Shown here: piece after piece, positions 10,523-22,486 of the stretch | Layout: every line of letters starts with the position of its first letter | Position numbering within the stretch: position 1 is the first letter of the stretch | Assembly: GCA_014529385.2 (NCBI GenBank) | Contig: CM043945.1 | Coordinates: 153,821,741 to 153,885,740, forward strand | Direction of reading: 5' to 3' | Length of the DNA stretch: 64,000 bases | Source: Adiantum capillus-veneris | Lineage: Eukaryota > Streptophyta > Polypodiopsida > Polypodiales > Pteridaceae | Program-made: the position numbers and the translations under genes | Notes under the pieces: model-generated | Seen by the model: only the letters and a program-made list of their open reading frames with translations | Database searches by the model: none | What the model was told of the DNA's origin: nothing

Positions 10523-11602
10523 TTATCCTGATACATTCCCTGTACCTGCTAGTGGAGTAACCTGCGTACGTAGTCTACCATTCCATGGATTCTCAACAGA
10601 GCCACGAGAAGAGGACTCTTGTGGTCCACTCAAAACCTGTGACTGTGGCCTCACATTTTGTACAACCACATCATCTTTTACATCAGCCCCAATAGTGCAA
10701 TGTGCATTACTATACCACCTGCTCATCCCATCAAAGACTACATCTCTGCTCATTCGTAATTCTCTTGTAGTAGGGTTGTAGCACTTGTACCCCGTTTGTT
10801 CAAGGGAATATCCCACAAGAATACATTTATCTGCTTTAGGATCCAATTTCCTACGCAACTCATCTGGTACATGTATGTAAGCTATGCAGCCAAACACTTT
10901 CAAGTGTGTCAAATCAGGATTTGTACCTGTAAACGTTTTCTCAGGTGTTACATCATGCACCGCAGCTGTAGGTGTCCTGTTCATAATGTACACAGCTGTA
11001 TTTATAGCTTCAACCCATAAATGATGAGGCATGTTCTTCTCATTCATCAATGCACGTGCAACCTCTGCAATGTGCTTGTTTTTCCTTTCTACGACCCCAT
11101 TCTGCTGTGGAGTATATCTGCATGTACACTGCCTGCGTATACCATGCATTCGTAGAAAATCTAAAAAATAATTGGAGAGGTACTCTCCCCCTCCATCTGA
11201 CCTCAATGTCTTGATTTTCATATTTGTCTCCTTCTCAATCATGACTTTGAAGTCCTGAAAGTGACCAAACACTTCACTTTTGTTACGCATGAAGTAGACC
11301 CATACTTTCCTCGTATGGTCATCAATGAAAGAGACATAATACCTGCAACCATGTATACTTGCAGTATCGGTTGGACCCCAAACATATGTGTGTACCACCT
11401 CAAGTGGCTTTTTACATACATTGTGCTCATGTGTAAATGAGCCCTTTGACTGTTTTCCAAACTGGCATGCTGCACACACTTTATGCATACCATCCACCTT
11501 GAATTTGGGCAAACCTTTTACAATCTGTTTTGATTGCATGCTGCGCAAACTCTGCGCCAATGCAACTTTTAGCTCAGGCATGTCTACATTCAGCGTAAAC
11601 AT
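10523..11602 (-). pseudogene. pol: Copia integrase
   Basis: It begins with the GAG-pre-integrase region and zinc finger (CAACQFGKQ), followed by the DDE core. The first catalytic position reads HTYVWGP where copia integrases have HxDxxGP, so the first Asp appears to be Tyr. The second Asp (LRSDGGGEY) and the Glu (QQNGVVERKN) are kept. The C-terminal GKF-like region reads FGCIAYIHVPDELRRKLDPKADKC in parts. The missing Asp alone should abolish strand transfer. Confidence 0.88.
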
Positions 11603-11686
11603 TCATCCCACACATTTGCCCTCTGTGATCAGCTTACAGCCATTCTGGAAATCTTCTACATAACAGCCATTTGGATTGAAGCGAAC

Positions 11687-12671
11687 CTACAAACCCTGCT
11701 CAACCATTTGTCCAACAGAAATAAGATTCTTTGTAATGTTTGGGACATGAAGTACATCTGCTAAGTACTTTGATTTCCCACTCTTCGTATTTAGAGGTAT
11801 GTCCCCTAGATGAGCAATGGGGTGAGCTGTGTCATCTCCTGTCTGCACATAGCCTGACACATTTGGTTTGCGCATATCTCTAAACCTCTCCATGAGACGT
11901 CATGTGATTAGAAGCACTTGAATCCACATACCAAACATCATCTTGGGTGGAATTCTCTGCAGTCATTGTACTCATTACATGTTGCATAACAAACATGCGC
12001 TCGTTTTTGCTGTCATCTGCATCGCTGCTAGTAGATGCATAGTTTCCCTGTTCTCTCTTTCCACTTGCTTTTCCCTTTGGACAGTCATGTGACATGTGAA
12101 CTCTTTCACCACAAGTCCAACATTCTCTGCTATCTACAGTATGTTGCTTCCTGCTTGATCCTGCACCACGACCTCTTTGACTCCCCCTGCATTGAGACTG
12201 GTTTCCCCTACCACCACCTGTATTGTTTTGATTTGATTGACGTTCTTGAAATTGTCCCGTGCAACCACTTGGTCCTCGACCACGACCTCTACCTCTACCT
12301 CTGTTGGAGTTAGAATAGAAGGCCTGTTCAGACCTATTTCTTCCACGAGAAGAAGATGTGTCAATACCAAGCTTCTTCTCCTCAAGAATAAGCATAGAAA
12401 TCAAATCTTCGAACACGGGGATGTCTTCTTTTGTATTCATGGAAGACCTGAAATGTACAAACTCATATCCTAGACCATCCAAGCATGCACGGACAATGTC
12501 ATCATCTTCCACTGAGATTTTAATAGATCCAAGAGTCTCAATGATACTTTTGATCTTCAAGGCATAATCATTGATGAAGAGGTTGTTCCTCTTAACCTGA
12601 TTTAGCTCTGACTTTAGTTGAAGCTTCCTGGCCTTAGTGTTCACCTCAAAACTTTGCCTAAGTTTTTCCAT
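11687..12671 (-). pseudogene. gag: Copia gag and protease
   Basis: The frame starts at 12671 (minus) with a gag core containing SELNQVKRN and DYALKIKSIIETL and the helix ending in FEDLISMLILEEKKL. A Gly/Arg-rich stretch follows (repeated RGRGRG), then a CCHC zinc knuckle (CWTCGERVHMSHDC) that should bind RNA. The protease active site reads VDSSAS where copia elements normally have DSGAS, so a catalytic-loop glycine is lost. A frameshift near 11880-11893 separates this from the rest of the protease (LADVLHVPNITKNLISVGQ). Confidence 0.88.
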
Positions 12672-13241
12672 GCAATGGCGGGGGTTTCAGCATCCTGTAG
12701 ATAGCCCATCATGCCATCTGTGATGCTCATAGAAAGCCAATACATCACTTTGCTCTAGCCTTGTTGCCTGTCCCTCAAAGCTTTTCTTTGTTCTGCTGTA
12801 GCATTTTCCTCGACAATCTCTGGTTCCTTTTCATTGTCTCCTTCTACATAGTCCCAATAACCTTTTCCCTGGTTCCTTTTCCTCCCAATACAGGGTAGTT
12901 ATTTTTCTCAAGCTTCTCAGTGACAATCTGACTGAAACCGTCAGACATCTTGAAGCACTAAGACAAAATAGCTGCAATATGCAAAAACCTGCAAATCTAC
13001 TGAACCTCCTATCGTGGTACCTGTAACGCTTTCTACACTCAACGAGTGTCCACAATCAAGCGTACATACAACCACCGTACTTGTATAGTAAATCTCTGTA
13101 TACTACACTTTGGAGACCTGTTCGGAAACTTGTACGAAAAACCCCCAAAATTGTTCGGCATTTGGTCGTGGATTGCGAACGAAGGGATTGTGATGCTCTT
13201 GCTCTCTTAGCCTCTCTTGCCTGCACCAGGCTTTGATACCA

Positions 13242-13565
13242 TGTAAAGAAAGAGGATGCAAGAGAGCTACACAAGACAAACACAAAGCACACAGAGATGG
13301 AAAGCTTCTTCTTCTTCTTCACACAGAAAAGAGAGTACAAAATGACTAAGTGTTAAAGCTGAAAAGTAGCACATATGTACATGCGGTCACTAAGTGTGAA
13401 CACGCTAGAAGCGTACTAGGCTGGCACTATAAGTGTAGTCCAGATGTAGAATCACTGGCAGAGATCCTTCGTGTCGATCACCTAATGCGCCAGTGAGTAA
13501 ATTCCGTAAGCGGCCAAGACCCGTAGTGGATGACAGCTCAAGATGTAGAGCTCGACATCTCAACA
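13242..13565 (-). repeat. Copia 5' LTR and primer-binding site
   Basis: 324 bp. Immediately inside, at 13231-13241, the minus strand reads TGGTATCAAAG, a match to the 3' end of initiator tRNA-Met, the usual copia primer. Positions 12672-13230 form the leader without coding signal. Confidence 0.93.
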
Positions 13566-13722
13566 GACATCTCCCATCTCATAGAGGTTGGATGCCTAGT
13601 TTGGTGGCCAACTGTGTGGATATGAAATTGTGAGTAGAACAGGGTCAAAGAGAATAAAAGCATCATGTTCTCTTACCTTTCCCCAAGCATGGCATAGAGG
13701 AGATCCTTTGTGGTGAGCATCC
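13566..13722 (-). pseudogene. Chromovirus G0, protease N-terminal fragment
   Basis: 157 bp of G0 between the copia element and the solo LTR. It matches 44457-44620 of G1 (protease start and gag-protease linker). Confidence 0.88.
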
Positions 13723-14189
13723 TGTTATAAAATTGATATTCTATTATCTATTGCAGCTGACAGGTGGAAAAAGCATCAGCACATAATGGATTATGCAGAA
13801 GGATATTACATTTTATGTATATTTGATTATTCAAGTTCTCTTTATGAGCTTTGGCCATTTATGTCCAGCCGGCGAGATTGTACTCATTTTTGGGCATTCA
13901 AGAAATCTATAAATAAATACGTGCAAGAGGGAAATGCTCACTCTTGCACGAGGGGAGATTGCACCCAGTGCTTGTGTCTATTCTTCTCTCCTCTCCTCTC
14001 TTATCTCTCACCGTGCCGGTGTAGCACTCCACTCTAGGAGGTGCATCCACTCGTGTCCTCTCGATCTCTGTTCGCATACGTCATGGTTTATGTGCTATGG
14101 GAATCGCCAGGTATGCAGATTTGTTAGTTTATGCTAGATATTGTGTTATCTTGGGTATTTGCAGGGCAGCCATGTTTCCATATGTAGCA
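13723..14189 (+). mobile_element. Solo LTR inserted in G0
   Basis: 467 bp starting TGTTATAAAA and ending TGTAGCA, flanked by a perfect 5-bp duplication CATCC (13718-13722 and 14190-14194). G0 homology to G1 stops at the left edge and resumes at the right edge. A TATA-like CTATAAATA at about 13909 supports transcription in the plus direction. No internal region is present, so it is the product of LTR-LTR recombination. It is unlike the other LTRs in the window. Confidence 0.85.
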
Positions 14190-15075
14190 CATCCTCTTCT
14201 TGGATTTGGACCAAGATAGCTCTAGGAGGCTCATTTTGTGTATATTTGAGGGGACAAGCACGATAGGCATGCCCTTGCTCCCCGCACTTGAAACAATGGT
14301 TATCTTTACGATAACGCTCAAGCTCTTCAGGAGAGAGTTTATTTTTGCCTTTATAAACTCCCTTCTCCTTAGCTTCTTTGTTTTTGGCATTGCCTTTAGG
14401 AGACTTTTGGACAGTTTTCTTCCCCTTAGGCTCGTTTATTACGGTCCTTGTTCTCCGTGGGCTTAGCCCCTTGTTGGAAATTGATTCATGAAGCCACCAT
14501 GGTATGGTGTATGACTGAAGATATGGTGCATGGCCTTTGGGGGTTAACATACTCCACCGCCGTATTTCAGTTAGAACTACACAAAAGTGTTGTTTTTACT
14601 CTCTAAAACCCATATTTTTTAAGACAGTGGATTTTGAGATGTAAGTCCCAAAACTTGTCTACATATTTGTGGATAGATTCGTAGGGAGAGATCTTCAAGA
14701 TTTTTCGTTCGGTGAGTACTTTGTCTTTGGCATCGGTAGCTAAAAACTGCTTCATGATGCTCTTAAAGCTTTCCATGTTTGTGGAGCTTCATTGTTTTCT
14801 TGTAGTCTAGACCACCATTGCCTGGTGAACTTTTGAAAATGTGTAGCTACATGGTGTAGCTTAGAGGACTCCGTGAAGCCCTCGTCTCCAAACGCCACAT
14901 TGAATTTTTGAATGAAGACCAAGACTTTGTCCATAGCACCAAAGGTTCCATCATACGTAAGGAAAGAGATGTTCTTTCCTCCCTCTTTGAACTTTTTGAG
15001 CTTGGATGACCTCTTCCATGTGGCATACGATTTCCTACGGACTCTTCTTTACTTGGTGAGCCAAAGGTTGTTTTT
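14190..15075 (-). pseudogene. gag: Chromovirus G0 gag fragment
   Basis: The minus-strand frame encodes the gag C-terminus with a CCHC knuckle (CFKCGEQGHAYRAC) and a Lys-rich KGKNKLSPEEL segment. Further upstream are KLHHVATHFQKFTRQWWSRL and FIQKFNVAFGDEGF from the gag core. It matches 44620-45470 of G1. Homology ends at about 15075; the gag N-terminus, leader and 5' LTR are absent, so G0 is truncated here. The next 165 bp (15076-15240) are unassigned. Confidence 0.85.
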
Positions 15076-15239
15076 TATATCTTTGAGTCCACAACTGGCC
15101 ACTTGGCATATTTGAAGCCATTGCCCACAACTTGAATTGCATGGCCAGGAGTCTCATAGGAAACACATCGCTACTTTTTACTTGCATTTGCATCGATGCT
15201 TCCCTCTTTCTGAGAGTTTTCACACAGTAGCTGGATGTG

Positions 15240-18200
15240 AAAGCGCTTAACGAGCTTCCATGTCATCTCTTGGAATGCTCTGATCGTGGGATATGCCCAA
15301 TAGTGACAGGGCTAGGAAGCTCCGAATTGTTTTCAACAAATGCAAAGAGAGGCTAACTGCAATCACCTACGCTTCTATCATGAAGGCATGTGGCCTAGAG
15401 CTCCTGATACAATGACCAGTTTGAAGGCATCTGGCATCATGCAAGATGTTGGTATGGGCAAAAGAGTTCACGGTGATATTGTTCATCAAGGGCTCTTGAG
15501 AAAAGACATCATGCTTGGCACTACTTTGGTTGATATGTATGCCAAATGTGGTGTACTTTTTAAATCACAAAAAGTGCTTGACAAGCTTCCATGTCATCTC
15601 TTGGAATACTCGGATCGTGGGATGTGCCCAATAGTGGTAGTCCCACAAAGTTCTTGATTGTTTTCAGAGAGAGAGAAACTTTCCAAATGCAATCACCTAT
15701 GCTTCTATCTTGAAGGCATGTGGCATTATGCAAGATGCTGGAATGAGCAAAAGAATTCATGATGATAGTGTTGGTCAGGGACCATTGGATGTACTTGGAA
15801 CTACCTTGGCATGTATGAAAAATGTGTCGAACTTGAGAAAGCAGAAAAAGTTTAAGAGGATCATACTATTTGTAGTGGTGTTTCTTAGAGTGCATTGACT
15901 GCAGGATATGCACAACAAAAGCAGGGCTAGAAAATTTTAGGTTTTGAATCACCTATGCATGCATCTTGAAGGCATGTAGCTCTACCCAACGTGTTGATAT
16001 GGGCTCTTTCATGTTGTCTCTTAGAATGCTCTAATCGCGGTATATGCCCAACAATGGAGGGGCCAGGAAGCTCTGGGTTGTTTTTAGCAGATGCAAAGAG
16101 AGGGAAACTCTCCAAATGCATTCATTTGTGCTTCTATCTTGAAGGCGTGTGGCATTATGTAACATGATCGAATGTGCAAATTTCAAAATAATTCAAGATG
16201 ATAGCTTTAGGCAGAGTGTTGGAAAAAAAGTTATCTTCTTGGCACTTCCTTGGCATGTATGCCAAATGTGGTGCACTTGACTAAGTGCAAAAAGTGCTTA
16301 AGGAGATTACTATTTGGAGCGACATCTCTTGGAATGCATTGATTGCAAGATATGCACAACAAGAGTAGGGCTAGAAATCTCTAGTGAATCATCTATGCAC
16401 TCATCTTGAAGCCATGTGGCTCTACCCAAGGTGCTGATATGGGCTCTTCCATGTTTTCTCTTACAATGCTCTAATCACGAGATATGTCTAACAGCGGAAG
16501 CCCAGGAAGCTCTAGGCTGTTTTTAGCAGATGCAAAGAGAAGGTAGCTCTCCAAATGCAATCATCTATGCTTCTATTTTGGAGAACATGTGACGTTATGC
16601 AAGAAACTAATATGGGAAAAAGAATTCACGATGATATTGCTGGTGAGGAATCTTTGGAAAAAAACTATGTACTTGGCACTACCTTGGCATGTATGCCAAA
16701 TGCGGTGCACTTCAGAAAGCACAAAAAGTTCTTCAGGAGGTTATTGTTCGGAGTGGCATTTCTAGAAGGCATTGATTGCAAGATATGCACAACAAGAGAA
16801 GGGCTATAAAGCTCACCTATGCATGCATGTTGAAGGCATGTGGCTCTATCCAAGGTGCTGATATGGCTCTTCCATGTCATCTCTTGGAATGCTCGGATCG
16901 TGGGATATGCCCAACGGTGGCAGGGGAGGAAGCTCTGGGTTGTTTTTAGCAGATGCAAAGAGATGACAACTCTCAAAAATGCAATCACCTATGCTTCTAT
17001 CTTGAAGCATGTGTCATTGAGCTCCTGATGCAATGACCTATACGTGCAACTTAAAAGGCATATGGCATCCTTCAAGATGTTGGTATGGTCAAAATATTTC
17101 ACAAGGGACTATTGACATAAAACATCATGCTTTGGCACTGTCTTGGTTGATATGCATGCCAAATGTGGTGTACTTAAAGAATTTGCTAAGCAGAAGGTTT
17201 TGTACCAAGGCTGTAGGGCTCATGTTGATATTTCGATAGTGGGTTACTTCAAAAGAATGCATACTAAGGGAAAATGTTGGTAAAAATGTATGTCAAGTGT
17301 GGTGCACCTGTCAGTGTGCAGCAAGTCTTTGACGATCTTTCTCTATGGAATGGCATCTTGTTGAACACACTGATTGCAAGATATGCCCAACAAAGACACA
17401 ATCACCTATGCATGCATTTTGAGGATGCTCGTAATGATTTCAACCAACTCTCAGGTAGTGTACGTCGGAAGCACGTTAATCAACATGTATTCCAAATGTG
17501 GGAGTGTGCCTTTGGAGCAGAATGGGAAGGAACACAGAGAGTCAAATGGAGCAAGCTATATTGTGCATGTACGCCCGGTCTTAATGAGAGGGGATAGAAA
17601 GCCTGCACCATCAATGATATTGTGAGACAAAATCTTGTCATACAAGCTCTGATCTGTAATGCCTTATTCTAAGGTAAAATTGCACATATGATGTACATTT
17701 TCTATGGTCTGCTCGGAAGAAGTAAAACCTCCTACGCTCAATTTTTTGCAGCAACATGGTCAATATGTATGTCAAGTGTGGTGCCTATCAGTGTGCAACA
17801 AGTCTTTGATGAGCTTACTATGCGGGATGTTATCTTGTGGATTGCATTGATTGTGGGATATGTCCAACCAAGACAGGGCTAGGAAGCTATGAGCTGTTTT
17901 CAATAGATGTGTAGCAAGGGCCTATCTCTAGACACAATCACCTACACATGCATCTTAATTTCATGTGCATTTTGGATCCATGCAAGATGTTGATATGGAC
18001 ATAGAAATTCACAATGATATTTTTAGTATGAGGCTATTGAAAAGAGATGTCGTGCTCAACATTGCCTTGGTTGATGCGTATGACAGATGTGGTGCACTTG
18101 AAAAAGCACAAATATTTCTTGAGGAGCTCTTGGAATACATTGCTATTGCAAAAAACTTATGTGATTCGCCTTGGTTGATATGTTTGCCAAATGTGGTGCA

Positions 18201-18490
18201 CTTTGGAAAGCACAAAAAGTGCTTGAGGAGATTTTTATCTGGAATGTCATCTCTTGGAATGAATTGATTGCAGGATGCATGTAACAAGAGTAGCCTAGAA
18301 AGCTTAAGGTTATTTTTAGTGGATGCAAAGAGAGGGCCTCTCTCTATACGCAATCACATATGCATGCATCTTGAAGGAATGTGGTTCTACTTAAGATGCT
18401 AATATGGGCATTAAAAAATCACGTCGATATTATTGGTTGTTTTGTTGTGCTTGGCAATGCCTTGGTTAGTTGTTTGCTAATTGTGGTGCA
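15240..18490 (+). pseudogene. Decayed PPR (PLS-type) array
   Basis: Repeated pieces of pentatricopeptide protein sequence are scattered in all three plus frames. Recurrent phrases are MGKRVHGDIVHQGLL, LGTTLVDMYAKCGVL, SWNALI..YAQ-like segments and ITYASILKACG-like segments. The nucleotide block CATCTCTTGGAATGC recurs near 15275, 15595, 16015, 16330, 16885 and 18247, so units of a few hundred bp were duplicated. In plants intact proteins of this kind bind organellar RNA and guide editing. Here every unit has stops and frameshifts, no DYW domain is visible and no frame exceeds about 107 codons. It is a duplicated pseudogene, possibly retroposed, since no introns are evident. Confidence 0.8.
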
Positions 18491-18501
18491 CGAGAGAGAT
18501 A

Positions 18502-19353
18502 GATAGATAGATTGAATTATCGTCCACGAAGGTCATATATGACCTATGGGACCAAAAACACAACATTACAACAATTCATTCTCAGCACGGGCTGATACAT
18601 ATTAGTTAAGGACGGAGGGTTCATCAAGAGTAGAATACAAAAAAAGAGAGAACAAAAACTAAGGATCGACTGAGGGGAGAGCCGGTTTGGGATTTCAAAA
18701 TTCCTAGATGATTGCTTTGCCACCTCGATAGACTGCCCATTTGCCTTTCTTACGTGCTTCATGCACCTTGAGCTTGCTCGTTTTACTCTTGAGTTGATTC
18801 ATGGTGAGTTCTTCTGCAATGAAAATCTTGGTTCCTTTGAGGAGGGGGGATTGATGTAGAAGCTTCACCCGCTCCCCTTTGTTCTTGAAAGTAAGGACAC
18901 ATGGCGATGTGTATCATTGATCCAAGCGATAGTCTCCGGCTTGATATTGACTGGCTCAATAATGTTGTTGAGTTTGATGATTGCCGCTTCAACGGTGTCC
19001 TCGACAGTGCACTACTCCGAGGGGAGCCCACTGATGTGGACCTTGAGGGCATTATCTTCTTGAAGTTTTTGTGCGGGGAGTTTCTTTGTTACACACGTCT
19101 TCAGTTGGCCGATGGTTGTTGAGTGAGCTTAGCTAACCTTAGCCTGAACCTCCTTTACCTTGTCGGTGGTGAGGTCAACCATAGAACTGAATTGTTCTTC
19201 TAATTTGTTGAGGCAAGATTTGAGTTCAATGTTTTCTTCCAAGACTCGAGCGAGAGCTTCTTGCAACTACATGATGTGATCGAGTTTCCTAGGGAGTGCC
19301 AGCACCGTTGCAAAACTCGGTCGTGTTTTGGCGGGGGTCTTCGGGGTAGTCAT
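18502..19353 (-). pseudogene. L1-like LINE ORF1 relic with 3' tail
   Basis: Reading the minus strand from ATG 19353 gives an almost continuous frame with a few stops. The order is a basic N-terminus, a coiled coil with heptads (EENIELKSCLNKLEEQFSS), an RRM-like segment (NALKVHISGLPSE and PETIAWINDTHRHV), and a C-terminal domain containing GTKIFIAEELTMNQLKS and HEARKKGKWAVYRG. This is the architecture of L1-type ORF1 RNA-binding proteins. After it comes about 130 bp of 3' UTR-like sequence with a GGTCATATATGACC palindrome (18531-18544) and a terminal ATCT-type simple repeat (18503-18515), as in LINE tails. No endonuclease or reverse transcriptase is present. Confidence 0.6.
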
Positions 19354-20210
19354 CCCTATGCTTGAGGAGGTAGAGAGGAACCACTCATTGATTTGCAAAT
19401 TCCAAACTAAAAACCTTTGAAATTGCTCAAAACTTCAACAATTGAAAAGTGCTCAAAACTTCATGTGCCTTGACAACTTGCTACAATTGATCCTAATGAG
19501 ATCCAAGCTCGTACTTGCCTTAACCCGTTTCCTTTCAAGGTCGCAACCCGAGCCTCAACCCGTTGCCTGTGAAGGTCGCAACCTGTAGGTCTATTGAGAC
19601 CCCCCTACCGAGTACTGCCTAAAGAGTGAAGCCGCAATCTGCAGGCCTATTGAGGCCACCAAGATGCTATCGAATCCCTAGTGCAGAGCCAAGATGTTGT
19701 CAAAACCATGGAAGGGATTTTGTGGACTCACAAATGTAAGGTTTCCAGTTTCCGAAACCTTAAAGATTGTACAAAGCTTGCAAACTTAATAGAAAACACT
19801 ATTGCAGGACTCCAAACACTATTAATTTTGGTATTTTTGGAATCATAAGCAGAGCTTTACTATGTTTATAAATTTTCAGAATCTGATTCCGATAAAAATG
19901 GGAACAGTTACGGGTCATGGAAAATTACAATAGAAATTCAATTAGTAACAAAAATTGGATGGTTCTATTATTAATCATTAGCAAAGACTTCTTTACACTA
20001 AGGTTCTAGACTTAGATAGAAAATTCCAATTTTCATCATTAAAGGATTTGCAAAAATAAACCAGGCAAATTTTGGAAGGTATGGGGTGAGTGTGGAAGCT
20101 GGGGAAACTTGCCAGGAACAATGATGGCTGAAAATGGCGCAAAATGCAAGCTAGGGGGCTGCTTGGACAGTGCGAAAACTGCCAAAATCTGCCAGATGCC
20201 CAGAAAAAGC
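19354..20210. other. No gene recognised
   Basis: A short duplicated phrase AAGGTCGCAACC recurs at about 19540 and 19575. The remainder is unassigned AT-rich DNA. Confidence 0.6.
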
Positions 20211-20219
20211 TATAAAAAG
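20211..20219 (+). promoter_or_regulatory. TATA box upstream of the AT-rich array
   Basis: TATAAAAAG followed by a leader-like stretch. It lies about 2.1 kb upstream of the short ORF at 22292 and before the tandem array, so the region could be the 5' end of a decayed retroelement. Evidence is motif and position only. Confidence 0.35.
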
Positions 20220-20679
20220 GACCTTTCGCTTCATATTTTCTTAGACTCTTAGACTCGGAGCCTTGAGACTTTCTCTCTCATCTAGGGAGAAACACTACGC
20301 AGAAATCATTAGAGTTTAATCTCTAATTGATTAACCCTAATAGTAATTAACCTAATCCTTCTTAATTAGCCAGGTTAGATTAAGATAAATTATTAATAAA
20401 TCAAAGATTAGGCCTATGTATGCTCCTCAAACCTCTTAAAATTAATTAATCTCTGCTGATTATTATAATTAAGCTTAGTAATACTAAGCTAATTATTTAT
20501 CCTATCATATTAGGGCTGAAATTAGCCAAATTAATCATGAATTAATGGTAAATATATTAATTAAGATTAGATTAAGTTGAAGTAATCATCAGAGATACAT
20601 TAGACAGTTATTAATCTAGGAAAATTATCCTATAATTTTTTGAGAAGTTTTACTAATTAATTAGGCATAATTACTCTGT

Positions 20680-21800
20680 TTTTTGAACAATTTTAATAGG
20701 GAAAATTAGTAAATGGATTTCAAATGATGTGATATATCGGTGGTTAAGAACCCGCGATAATTAGGAGAAGCTCAAAAAATTAATCTAGCTAATTACTTTA
20801 GCTAAAATACCTTGTTTTTTGAGCAAATTAAATAGGGGAAATTAGTAAATGAAATTCAAATGCTGTGATATAATTATCAATGGTTAATTAGGTGTTTAAG
20901 AACCAGTGATAATTAGGATAAGCTCAGAAACTTAATCTAGCTAATTATTTTATCTAAAATACCCTATTTTTTAGAAAATTAAAGAGGGGAAATTAGTAAA
21001 TGGAATTCAAATGCTATGATATAATTATCAGTAGTTAATTAGGTGATTAAGAACCCGTGATAATTAGGAGAAGCTCAGAAAATTAATCTAGCTAATTACT
21101 TTAGCTAAAATACCCTGTTTTTTGAGAAAATTAAATAGGGGAAATTAGTAAATGGATTTCAAATGTTGTGATATAATTCTCAGTGGTTAATTAGGTGTTT
21201 AAAAACCCGTGATAATTAGGAGAAGCTCAGAAAATTAATCTACATACCTACTTTAGCTAAAATACCCAGTTTTTTGAGAAACTTAAATAGGGGAAATTAG
21301 TAAATAGAATTCAAATGCTATGATATATTTATCAGTTGTTAATTAGTTGTGTAAAAACTTGTGATAATTAGGAGAATCTCAGAAAAGTAATCTAGCTAAT
21401 TACTTTAGCTAAAATACCATGTTTTTTGAGGAATTTAAATAGGGGAAATTAGTAAATGGAATTCAAATGCCGTGATATATTTATCAGTGGTTAAGTATGT
21501 GTTTAAGAACCCGTGATAATTAGGGAAAGCTCAGAAAATTAATCTAGCTAATTACTTTAACAGAAATACCCTGTTGTTTGAGCTATTTAAATAGGGGAAA
21601 TTAGTAAATGGAATTCAAATGCTATGATATATTTATCAGGGGTTAATTAGGTGTGAAAGAACCTATGATAACTAGGAGAATCTCAAATAATTAATCTAGA
21701 TAATTATTTTAGTAGAAAAACACTGTTTTTTAGACAAATTAAATAGGGCAAATCAACAAATAGATTTAAATTGAATTGAGATGTTTATCAGAGGTTTATT
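20680..21800. repeat. AT-rich tandem array, unit about 152 bp, 7-8 copies
   Basis: Units share GGGGAAATTAGTAAATGG, ATTCAAATGCTGTGATAT, AACCCGTGATAATTAGG and AGCTCAGAAAATTAATCTAG. The anchor GGGAAATTAGTAAAT (GGGAAAATTAG in the first unit) occurs near 20700, 20835, 20987, 21138, 21290, 21443 and 21595, giving spacings near 152 bp except the first (about 138). More degenerate copies continue to about 22050. No coding capacity. Confidence 0.9.
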
Positions 21801-22291
21801 AGACCTCAGGCAACCCATGTTAGTTATGCTACCATTAGAAAATTAGTTTAACTATATATCCCAGTAAAATTACTCTAATTTTTGGAAAAAATAAAAAGGG
21901 AAATATAGTAAAGTAAATAGAAAACCTTTGATATCAATACCAGAGAAGGAATATACCTTGGGGAATCTATGATAATTATTCTAACCTTAGATAAATAGTT
22001 TAGGTACATATTTTGGTCAAAAGTAACGAATTTTTTGTATATAATGGACAAGAAAAATTAAGAAATAAAATTATCTAATTGCCAAAGAATTAACTGAGAT
22101 CCAAAATCCTTATTAAAGGATGGGGGAAAAAGTACTTATAGCATAATTAAGTTATGGGATGAGTAACCTATCAAAACGACTATTAAAGATCCCTATTTAT
22201 TCCAAAAATCCTTAATTTTGGGTAAGCAAGGAAAATAAATTTTATTCAATTAATCCTCTAATGGATTAAGTCTTTTTATAAGGCTGTCGAA

Positions 22292-22486
22292 ATGGCTCCC
22301 AAGAGAACCAGGGGGAGTCCTTTGACTGAAGAAGAAGATGTTAGTAACAAACGCAACAAAGCAACTAATGACCATGAAGCAGGGCCTAGCCATAGGCCAA
22401 TAGAGGAGAGTCTACGGGTACCTGCCCCACAGCAGACAGATGAGCAGTCCCAGGTGGATTTCTATTATGCCATTAATAGCTTTTAG
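22292..22486 (+). CDS. Short unrecognised ORF (retroelement gag start?)
   Basis: 64 codons, starting MAPKRTRGSPLTEEE, then a hydrophilic Pro/Gln-rich segment and a stop after YYAINSF. Such basic, low-complexity N-termini are common in plant retrotransposon gag proteins, but I do not recognise the protein and nothing gag-like follows. It lies 0.2-0.5 kb beyond the tandem array. It may be a truncated gene or chance. Confidence 0.3.
   Translation: MAPKRTRGSPLTEEEDVSNKRNKATNDHEAGPSHRPIEESLRVPAPQQTDEQSQVDFYYAINSF

Larger units (their letters stand above)
8366..13565 (-). mobile_element. Ty1/copia retrotransposon inserted in G0
   Basis: A 5200-bp element on the minus strand with two 324-bp LTRs (8366-8689 and 13242-13565) starting TGTAAAG and ending CAACA. 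The LTRs differ at about 14 sites by eye (about 96% identical). The duplication is GACAT at 13566-13570; the left copy reads GAAAT at 8361-8365, one mutation. The undisturbed site is visible in G1 at about 44458-44466. Gene order gag-protease-integrase-RT-RNase H is that of Ty1/copia. Several lesions make it inactive. Confidence 0.95.
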
